Below, in pieces: positions 1 through 5,637 of a stretch of 11,398 bases of DNA. This DNA comes from Chloroflexota bacterium (GTDB lineage: Bacteria; Chloroflexota; Dehalococcoidia; UBA3495). Both the position numbers and the translations under genes were made by a program. The stretch's first letter is position 1. Each line of letters begins with the position of its first letter. The stretch covers positions 1 through 11,398 of the forward strand of contig JACZRM010000032.1 of the NCBI GenBank assembly GCA_022576105.1, read 5' to 3'. The notes beneath the pieces are model-generated. The model made no database searches and had not been told where the DNA came from. It saw nothing but the letters and a program-made list of their open reading frames with translations.

Positions 1-152
1 CCGGTGGTTGTTGGTCTCGATACGGCCTCTCGGCCTACTAGACCTACGTCTAAGACGGGGCGCATTCCGGTGGTTGTTGGTTGAGTAGCGAAGCGTATCG
101 AAACCAGGCAATAGTTGAAGCTGTTGGTTGAGTAGCGAAGCGTATAGAAACC
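1..152. repeat. Cluster of short intergenic hairpin-type repeats
   Basis: Two direct copies of a 27-nt unit lie at 79-105 and 126-152. They start GGTTGAGTAG, end TCGAAACC or TAGAAACC, and differ at one base (position 99 versus 146). With flanking TGTT the match is 31 nt (75-105 and 122-152). A diverged copy in the opposite orientation lies at 13-44. Its reverse complement aligns as GGTcTAGTAG...CGTATCGAgACC, and it contains a small hairpin (GGCC 24-27, loop TCTC, GGCC 32-35) inside outer GGTCT/AGACC arms. A 14-nt stretch is also repeated exactly at 1-14 and 67-80. No open reading frame of substance covers the region. It resembles REP-like dispersed intergenic repeats known from many bacteria; that family link is from memory and inference. 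Confidence 0.75.
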
Positions 153-204
153 GGTCCGGCCCATATTCCTTGCTTGAAACCTAGCCGGAATGGCAACCGG
201 TTCA

Positions 205-213
205 TGGTACAAT
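205..213 (+). promoter_or_regulatory. Extended -10 promoter candidate for selA
   Basis: TGG-TACAAT fits the extended -10 pattern TGn-TAnnnT. No convincing -35 hexamer lies 16-18 nt upstream, as is common with extended -10 promoters. Initiation would fall near 220 and give a leader of about 49 nt before the ATG at 269. The same TGn-TAnnnT form precedes three other genes in this window, which raises confidence a little. Confidence 0.45.
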
Positions 214-259
214 TATTCCCGCCGGAAAGACCTCGCTCGAGGCTTTGGATTCAATAATC

Positions 260-266
260 GGAGAGG
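260..266 (+). promoter_or_regulatory. Ribosome binding site that sets the selA start
   Basis: GGAGAGG lies just ahead of the ATG at 269, with the GGAG core 5 nt from it. This supports ATG 269 over the in-frame TTG at 245, which would lie upstream of this site and has no Shine-Dalgarno sequence of its own. Confidence 0.7.
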
Positions 267-268
267 AC

Positions 269-1633
269 ATGCAGTTCCGTAATCTGCCCAGTGTCGACGT
301 CGTACTGGCAGACCAGGCCCTGGCTGAACCGTTAGCCGTTTACCGTCGGGACTGGGTGGTGGGTCTGGTGCGGCAGGAATTGGAACAGGCCCGCCAGTCA
401 ATCCGGCGGGGGGCCGACGCGCCAACGGCCGACCAGGTTGCCGCAGTTGTGATTCAGAACATCGGGGCGATGTTGGAGCCAGCTCCGCGCCACGTGATTA
501 ACGCCACCGGAGTAATTATTCATACCAACCTGGGACGCGCTCCCTTGAGTCCTGCCGCAATCAAGGCGGCCAAGTTGGCCGCGCAAGGCTACTCAGACTT
601 GGAGTTGGACCTTACCACCGGACGACGGGGGTCCCGGCAGGACCATTTACAATCGCTGGTCCGAGAACTGACCGGCGCTGAGGCGGCGTTGGTGGTCAAC
701 AACAATGCGGCGGCGTTCTTGCTGGGCGTCTCTGCTCTGGCCGACGGGAAAGAAGTAATTGTTTCTCGAGGCGAGGCGGTGGAGATTGGCGGAGGCTTTC
801 GCATTCCTGATGTGCTGCGGCAGAGCGGCGCAACGCTGGTTGATGTGGGGACCACCAACCGCACTTACGCCCGCGACTACGATGAGGCGGTCACCGAAAA
901 CACGGCGGCTTTCGTCAAGGCCCACTGCAGCAACTTCCGGATTGAAGGCTTCACCGCGTCGGTTGAACCGGCCGAGTTGGTGGAGCTGGGCCGGCAGCGG
1001 GGCATTCCGGTACTCCACGATGTGGGCAGCGGGTGCTTGCTGGACAGCGAAAAGTACGGACTGGCCCATGAACCAACCCCCCAGGAAAGTGTCGCCGCCG
1101 GGGTTGGGCTGACATTCTTTTCGGGAGACAAGCTTTTGGGCGGCCCTCAGGCGGGAATCGTGGTCGGTGAAAAGGAGCTGGTCCAGCGATTGGAACGGCA
1201 CCCTTTGGCCCGGGCGGTACGAATCGACAAGATGAGCCTGGCCGGCCTGACCGCCACATTGGCGCATTACCTGAGGGAAGAAGCCGAGCAAGAAATACCC
1301 GTCTGGCGGATGATTTCGGCTTCGGCTGAGGCGTTAAAGCAGCGGGCCAAAAGCTGGCAGTCTAAACTAGAAGCCCCGGCTGAAGTAATTCCCAGCCGGT
1401 CGGCCATCGGCGGAGGCAGCCTGCCGGGGGAAACCCTTCCTTCTTGGGTGTTGTCAATCGCATGCCAGGGCATTGATGGAAGAGCCGAAGCGGTGATGCG
1501 TCGCCTCCGCGCGAATGACCCGCCGGTAATCGCCCGGATTGAAGACGACCAGGTCTTGCTGGACCCCAGGACGGTGCTGCCGGAGGACGAGGACTCGTTA
1601 CTGAGATCGTTGTCCTCGGTGTTGGCCACGTAA
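269..1633 (+). CDS. selA: L-seryl-tRNA(Sec) selenium transferase (selenocysteine synthase)
   Basis: SelA is a cytosolic PLP enzyme that converts Ser-tRNA(Sec) to Sec-tRNA(Sec) using selenophosphate. The 454-residue product is close to the usual length of about 460. It keeps the N-terminal helical domain (start LPSVD, residues about 4-60) that bacterial SelA uses for tRNA(Sec) and that short archaeal SelA-like proteins lack. Family blocks follow in order: NATGVIIHTNLGRAPLS, VVNNNAAAFLLG, GTTNRTY, and the PLP-lysine block FFSGDKLLGGPQAG with Lys288 (codon 1130-1132). The start is ATG 269 because a GGAGAGG site precedes it. A hydrolase gene follows after 60 nt. selB, selD and tRNA(Sec), frequent neighbours of selA, are not in the window, and no gene here shows an in-frame UGA that would mark a selenoprotein. 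No damage is visible, so the enzyme is probably functional. Confidence 0.95.
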   Translation: MQFRNLPSVDVVLADQALAEPLAVYRRDWVVGLVRQELEQARQSIRRGADAPTADQVAAVVIQNIGAMLEPAPRHVINATGVIIHTNLGRAPLSPAAIKAAKLAAQGYSDLELDLTTGRRGSRQDHLQSLVRELTGAEAALVVNNNAAAFLLGVSALADGKEVIVSRGEAVEIGGGFRIPDVLRQSGATLVDVGTTNRTYARDYDEAVTENTAAFVKAHCSNFRIEGFTASVEPAELVELGRQRGIPVLHDVGSGCLLDSEKYGLAHEPTPQESVAAGVGLTFFSGDKLLGGPQAGIVVGEKELVQRLERHPLARAVRIDKMSLAGLTATLAHYLREEAEQEIPVWRMISASAEALKQRAKSWQSKLEAPAEVIPSRSAIGGGSLPGETLPSWVLSIACQGIDGRAEAVMRRLRANDPPVIARIEDDQVLLDPRTVLPEDEDSLLRSLSSVLAT

Positions 1634-1693
1634 GAGGGCGGCATTCTAACTCCTTGTCCAGCGGAATTGGTTCAATTTAGGTGGAAGTAAATA

Positions 1694-2449
1694 GTGACTG
1701 ACTATTTATTGGTGCATGGCGCCGGGCAAGGAGCCTGGAGTTGGGGCAAGGTCTGGGGCTATATGACCGCTCCGGTCGAGCACCCGCCCCGGTTGTATGC
1801 TTATCGTCCAGCCGACAAGGTGTTTTCGCTGGATTTGCCCGGCCACGGCGCCGATGCGGAGGGTGATACCGCTGCAGTATTGATGGAAGAGTGCGTCCAG
1901 TCGATTGTGCGGGCCGTCGAACGGCAAGGGCTGCGCGACGTGGTCCTGGTGGGCCATGGTTTTGCCGGGTCCCTCATCCTGCAGGCGGCGGCGCAACTGC
2001 CCACGCCACCGAAGCGGGTGGTGCTGATCGCGGGAATTTTACCCCCGGCTGGCAAATCCATGGCATCTGAATTGCCCTTTGTTTTCCGGCGCGGATTTCA
2101 GGGCATCAGCAACCTGAAGGGTCTATTGGGCCGGGACTTGAGCGTGCCGCACGGCGTAATTGGCCGCTACCTGTGCAACGGGATTGACCCCATGGCCCTG
2201 GTGCAGGTTATCGGCTATTTTGGGCCTTTGCCGGTGAAAGTCCTGAAGGCGAAGACCCCCGCTGGTCTGGAGTGCCCTTGCCCGGTGACTTATGTTGTGC
2301 TCACCGAAGACCGGATGCTGTCTCCCGACGCGCAGCGCAGAATGGCGCGGCGTATTCCCGACGTTGAGGTCTTGGAATTGGAGTCGTGTCATCAAGCAAC
2401 GCTGTACAAGCCCAAGGAGCTATCCGAAATGTTGCTGGCCTACGCATAG
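1694..2449 (+). CDS. Alpha/beta-hydrolase-fold protein with nucleophile Ser replaced by Gly
   Basis: The 251-residue protein has a single alpha/beta hydrolase domain that resembles the plant methylesterase / hydroxynitrile lyase branch. The oxyanion segment LLVHGAGQGAWSW is at residues 5-17. The acid candidate is Asp206 (LTEDRML) and the base is His233, followed by an ATLYKPKEL stretch typical of that branch. The nucleophile elbow, normally G-x-S-x-G, reads G87-H-G-F-A-G92, so the catalytic Ser is Gly89 (codon GGT, 1958-1960). Asp and His are retained, so normal serine-esterase chemistry looks impossible while the fold is intact. It may be a non-hydrolytic enzyme, a ligand-binding protein, or carry a recent inactivating change, since AGT to GGT is one base. 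GTG 1694 is chosen because AGGTGGA lies 8 nt upstream. There is no signal peptide, so it is probably cytosolic. Substrate unknown. Confidence 0.85.
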   Translation: MTDYLLVHGAGQGAWSWGKVWGYMTAPVEHPPRLYAYRPADKVFSLDLPGHGADAEGDTAAVLMEECVQSIVRAVERQGLRDVVLVGHGFAGSLILQAAAQLPTPPKRVVLIAGILPPAGKSMASELPFVFRRGFQGISNLKGLLGRDLSVPHGVIGRYLCNGIDPMALVQVIGYFGPLPVKVLKAKTPAGLECPCPVTYVVLTEDRMLSPDAQRRMARRIPDVEVLELESCHQATLYKPKELSEMLLAYA

Positions 2450-2452
2450 CGG

Positions 2453-3313
2453 GTGCGTCGCGGTCGGCTAATTGTGAGAATTTCTGCGTCCAGGTTCATT
2501 TTTGCTGTGCGTAAGCTGGCCGTGATTGCAATCCCGTTGTTGGCTCTGGCAGTTGCCTGCGGTCAACCGGCCACGTTGCCAGGGTCTGAACCTACTGCTA
2601 CTTTCTCAAACACGGAAGTCCCACCGACGGCGATATCAGTTGTCCCGCCCACCAATAATCCCCTCTCTCCGACCGCCACGTCAGTTGTAGCGCCCACCAA
2701 TTCGACTCTCCCTCCGGCTGTCGCCGCAACACCGGCGGCCACACCATCACCCGAGCCGGTGTCCAACCCAGTCCGGTTGGAGATAGTCGAAGGCTCAATG
2801 GCCCGGTATCGGGTCAAGGAGCAGTTCGCCCGCCGCAATGCGCCCAACGATGCGGTTGGTGAAACCGCCAGAGTAACCGGCGCTATCGTCTTTGACACCA
2901 ATGGCGGAGTTATCTCGGAGGAATCAACGCTAGTGGTTGATTTGGGCACTTTGCGCAGCGACGATGATGATCGCGATGAATATCTGCGGGAAGAGTCACT
3001 GGAGTCGGACCGTTTTCCTCTGGCCGAATTTGCGGTGCGGGAGATTTCCGGGCTGCCCTGGCCGCTGCCCCATGAAGGCGAGTTCAGTTTTCAGCTAGAA
3101 GGAGACCTGACGTTGCATAACAACACCAGCCCGTTGACTTGGGAGGCGGTAGCCCGATTCACGCCGGAACAAATTGTCGGCTCTGCCAAGACCAGCTTCA
3201 CCTTCGGAGTATTTCATATTGTGCGCCCGTCTCGGTTCTTCTTGCTAAGCGTTGAAGACAATATACGCTTGGAACTGAACTTCGTGTTGTCGATTACCCA
3301 GGTTGAGGGGTAA
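2453..3313 (+). CDS. YceI-domain lipoprotein with Pro/Thr-rich linker
   Basis: The product has up to 286 residues. A hydrophobic signal segment (about residues 19-35) ends in LALAVAC-G, a lipobox-like site that predicts lipidation at Cys36 and anchoring outside the cytoplasmic membrane. A low-complexity Pro/Thr/Ser/Ala stalk (residues 40-105) follows and contains a 15-residue imperfect repeat (58-72 and 73-87). The C-terminal part (about 107-286) matches the YceI-like lipocalin-type barrel: a VVDLGTLRSD strand, then RDEYLREESLESDRFPLAEF (the family's rDehL...F..yP.a.F signature), then GDLTLHNNTSPLTW. YceI proteins bind isoprenoid-type lipids; the ligand here is unknown. The start is uncertain: GTG 2453 sits 3 nt after the hydrolase stop, GTG 2474 is in frame, and GTG 2507 would give the most compact signal peptide (MRKLAVIAI...). 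None has a strong Shine-Dalgarno site. It probably shares a transcript with the upstream hydrolase. Confidence 0.85.
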   Translation: MRRGRLIVRISASRFIFAVRKLAVIAIPLLALAVACGQPATLPGSEPTATFSNTEVPPTAISVVPPTNNPLSPTATSVVAPTNSTLPPAVAATPAATPSPEPVSNPVRLEIVEGSMARYRVKEQFARRNAPNDAVGETARVTGAIVFDTNGGVISEESTLVVDLGTLRSDDDDRDEYLREESLESDRFPLAEFAVREISGLPWPLPHEGEFSFQLEGDLTLHNNTSPLTWEAVARFTPEQIVGSAKTSFTFGVFHIVRPSRFFLLSVEDNIRLELNFVLSITQVEG

Positions 3314-3342
3314 CTGTTTCAAGAAGCAATAACAATTCTGTA

Positions 3343-3376
3343 TCAGTGGGGGCGCCGGTCCCGGCGCCCCCACTGA
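3343..3376. terminator. Strong GC-rich hairpin between convergent genes
   Basis: A perfect 16-bp inverted repeat (arms 3343-3358 and 3361-3376, arm core GTGGGGGCGCCGG) has only 2 nt between the arms, so the true loop is probably 4 nt. It lies 29 nt after the YceI stop and 30 nt after the convergent gene's stop at 3407. It can serve as a bidirectional terminator or transcript-end stabiliser. Neither side has a clear U-tract, so the intrinsic termination strength is uncertain. Confidence 0.75.
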
Positions 3377-3406
3377 CGAAGATTCACCCTTGTACCAATA
3401 GATGCC

Positions 3407-5401
3407 CTACTGACCTACCACCACTGTCGGCAGGTCGGCGATCCTGTTTGTTCCAAAGGTCGGGTTTCCCTGGGGTGTTTCGGTCTTTTCATCTACCGTG
3501 AAGGTGATGGTGCTTTTGACTGGTGAGTCCAAGGAGGTGCCGTCGTAGTTGATTAACTCAGCGGTCAACTCGTAAACTCCCTGAGCCAAGTTAGCCAATG
3601 CTCCCAGGATGCTGCTGCGGGACCCCAGGTCAATGCCATCGAGAGCCACCTTTACCTTTCCGCTGTTGGGGTCATCCGCTGCAATGTTGAAATTGGTCAC
3701 GCTGGCTCCGTACAGAATGGTGGTGCCCCGCAGCTCTCGAGCCGTAGATGGAGCATTTAACGTAATGCTGGGCTGGCCACCGTCCGATGATCCCAGCACC
3801 CGCAGCACGCCGATCATCCCTGCGTTTTGGTGGAAGCCCCGGGCGACGGCGCAGTAGAAGGGGTAAAGCCCGGGTCGGTCGAAGGTGTGCTGTCTAATGC
3901 GAGACTCGCCGCTGGCCAGCCGATGGGCACGTTCGTTTTTGGCGGCCTGGTCGTCGAACGAGTAGAAAAAGATGTTGTGGGACTGCTCGCCTTCATTGCT
4001 CAGGCTCATGGTAATGGGTTGCCCGGCCTGGACTACAATCTCGCCGACGCTGAAGTTGAAGTCACTAGCAACAATCGCAACGTCAGTGCCGGGGATGTTC
4101 CCGCAGGCGGTGTAAACGCTAGGCTCCCCGGCCTTGTGAGAGTTAACGGCAAAGTCCCCGGTGAGCAGGCTGGATATTGACACACCTTCCAGGAGCGTGC
4201 CGGAGATGCCTTCCGAGAAACTGGTTAGCGGGTAAACTACACCACCCAGAGTGTCAACCCCGCACTGGCCAGAATGGATGTGGACCTTCTCGCTTTCCAA
4301 TGCGCCGGGCGATAGCGAAAGCCAGACCTCGGTGTTGCCACCCCCGGGCGTCAGCAGGGCCGTGCCCGACTGACCGGAGGAGTTGTCTTCATTCAGATTT
4401 ACAGTGATGGTGTCGAAATTCCGGTCAATATTCCCGCAGGCGGTGTAAACGCTAGGCTCCCCGGCCTTGTGGGAGTTAAGGGCAAAGTTGCCGGTCTGCA
4501 CGCTGTTTAGGGTCGTGTCTATCGAAGAAACTGAGGGTCCGAACCCGCCAACAAAGCTGGACAGAGGGTGCACTACTCCGCCCAGAGTGTCAGCCCCGCA
4601 CTGGCCAGAATGGATGTGGAACTTCTCGCTTTCCAATGCGCCGGGCGATAGGAAGGCAACAACTTCAGTTATGGTGCCGCGAGCGGTCAATGTTGCCAGA
4701 CCCGATTGCCCTGAGTCGTTCTGGGCATCCAGGGCAATGGTGATGCTTTCGGCTTTGATCGGGATGTTGCCACAACTGGTGTAGACGTTACCCTCACCCT
4801 TCTTATGGGTGTTGATTGCGAAGTCGCCGTTGAGCAGGCTGGACATCTTAACATTAAGAGTGGTCACGGAAAAGCCCGCGCCACCGACGAAGCTGGTTAG
4901 AGGGTCCACCACACCGCCCAGAGTGTCGGCTCCGCACCGGCCCGAGTGGATGTGGGCCGATTCCGTCTCCAGTGCTCCGGGTGGCAGAAGGAGGATTATC
5001 TCAGTCTGGTCACCTTTGGCTGTCAGAGTGGCCCACCCGGTCTGGCCGGAGCCGTTATCCTCGTTCAGCACCACGGTCAGCAGGTCTGACGGGGCAGTTT
5101 TAAAGATAGCCATAGCTTCCTCGGGCACATCCGGCATCATGGCCTCGGGCATCGCGGTGGGTTCCGGGGCAGTTGTCGGCGCCGTAGTCGGTACTTGGGG
5201 AGGGGCCGATGTAGCGGCCGGTGGTGCTACAGTCGCGGCGGGAGGAACCGGTGTATCGCTGGCGGCTGCTTGGGCAGGAGCAGATGTAGCGGCGGGCGGA
5301 GCCGAGGTGGCCGTTGGTTCGGAAGTACAGGCAATGACTAAGCCTGAAAGAAGCGCGATAGATAAAACCATCCAATTGACCAGACGTTTGTGCACACTCA
5401 T
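3407..5401 (-). CDS. Lipoprotein with three CHRD-like repeats, cupredoxin domain and Ig-like tail
   Basis: The product has 664 residues. A signal peptide ends in LVIAC with lipid-anchor Cys25, and an Ala/Pro/Thr-rich stalk spans residues about 28-90. Three related CHRD-like units follow (about 106-213, 217-325, 329-436). Each has a beta-strand start ending SGQ-(S/T)-G, a PGALE segment, the motif HIHSG-x-CG, the block DTLGGVV-PL-SF, an N-(S/T)-HK-x-GE motif and a final CGN. The two Cys per unit could form a disulfide, and the His residues could bind metal. A cupredoxin-like domain (about 440-537) carries plausible type-1 copper ligands His475, Cys517, His524 and Met529 (C-x6-H-x4-M, a wider C-H gap than in plastocyanin). 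Residues about 542-640 look like an Ig/FN3-type beta domain. ATG 5401 has a GGGGGAT site just upstream. It is a cell-surface protein, probably copper-binding; electron transfer or metal buffering is inference. Confidence 0.85.
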   Translation of the reverse strand: MSVHKRLVNWMVLSIALLSGLVIACTSEPTATSAPPAATSAPAQAAASDTPVPPAATVAPPAATSAPPQVPTTAPTTAPEPTAMPEAMMPDVPEEAMAIFKTAPSDLLTVVLNEDNGSGQTGWATLTAKGDQTEIILLLPPGALETESAHIHSGRCGADTLGGVVDPLTSFVGGAGFSVTTLNVKMSSLLNGDFAINTHKKGEGNVYTSCGNIPIKAESITIALDAQNDSGQSGLATLTARGTITEVVAFLSPGALESEKFHIHSGQCGADTLGGVVHPLSSFVGGFGPSVSSIDTTLNSVQTGNFALNSHKAGEPSVYTACGNIDRNFDTITVNLNEDNSSGQSGTALLTPGGGNTEVWLSLSPGALESEKVHIHSGQCGVDTLGGVVYPLTSFSEGISGTLLEGVSISSLLTGDFAVNSHKAGEPSVYTACGNIPGTDVAIVASDFNFSVGEIVVQAGQPITMSLSNEGEQSHNIFFYSFDDQAAKNERAHRLASGESRIRQHTFDRPGLYPFYCAVARGFHQNAGMIGVLRVLGSSDGGQPSITLNAPSTARELRGTTILYGASVTNFNIAADDPNSGKVKVALDGIDLGSRSSILGALANLAQGVYELTAELINYDGTSLDSPVKSTITFTVDEKTETPQGNPTFGTNRIADLPTVVVGQ
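4094..5086 (-). repeat. Three tandem ~330-bp coding repeats (CHRD-like units)
   Basis: Repeat 1 is at 4763-5086, repeat 2 at 4427-4753 and repeat 3 at 4094-4417. Repeats 2 and 3 are closest at DNA level. A 41-nt stretch is identical at 4098-4138 and 4431-4471 (333 nt apart), and the block from 4263 to about 4315 matches that from 4599 to about 4651 (336 nt apart) with one visible mismatch. Repeat 1 is more diverged in the same places. This suggests duplication of an ancestral unit, with later re-duplication or gene conversion of units 2 and 3. Confidence 0.85.
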
Positions 5402-5637
5402 GTATCCCCCATCTTTGTAAAATCGATTTATTTGTAATTATCCGATTGCTATACGCATCAGGTTCCTGGTTGGATTTCTATGGTCGCCAATACATGACCA
5501 CTGGTTTCGCCGGCGTGATTCGCTCACGCTGCGCCAACAGCCAGCGGCATGGCGCCGATTCACCCGAGCAAATACAAGGTGAATCCGCCAGCCTTCAAGC
5601 AGCCTTTTAGATGGCCGGGCTATGCTAGACTGGCGGC
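5402..5637. other. Divergent intergenic spacer with two inverted repeats
   Basis: This 236-bp spacer lies between the divergently read lipoprotein and EndoQ genes. GCGTGA (5513-5518), loop TTCGC, TCACGC (5524-5529) forms a 6-bp hairpin. GATTCACC (5557-5564) is inverted as GGTGAATC (5578-5585) with 13 nt between, which fits an operator half-site pair or a hairpin. For the - strand gene, GATAAT (complement of 5437-5442) is a possible -10 about 35 nt before the start, but no matching -35 was found. No small gene is supported. Confidence 0.45.
5623..5631 (+). promoter_or_regulatory. Extended -10 candidate placed for a leaderless EndoQ mRNA
   Basis: TGC-TAGACT fits TGn-TAnnnT and is part of CTATGCTA (5620-5627), an 8-mer found again before rimI (7135-7142). 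Only 6 nt separate it from the ATG at 5638, so the expected start of transcription coincides with the start codon. No Shine-Dalgarno sequence is visible ahead of the ATG, consistent with a leaderless transcript. Confidence 0.45.

Noticed and set aside
13..152. Repeats at the left end as a CRISPR array
   Set aside because: Copies are in mixed orientation, spacing is irregular (20 nt between the direct pair), and only two close copies exist with no cas gene in view.
245..268. TTG 245 as the selA start
   Set aside because: It lacks a Shine-Dalgarno sequence, and GGAGAGG at 260-266 points to ATG 269.
647..1291. 214-residue open frame antisense to selA
   Set aside because: The sense strand carries uninterrupted SelA family blocks through the whole stretch; the antisense frame shows no domain or start signal.
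4809..5420. 203-residue open frame on the + strand, opposite the CHRD-like lipoprotein
   Set aside because: It is a mirror of the Ala/Pro/Thr-rich stalk and repeat coding (Gly/Ala/Val-rich reading), has no ribosome site and no recognisable domain, while the opposite strand encodes a coherent lipoprotein.
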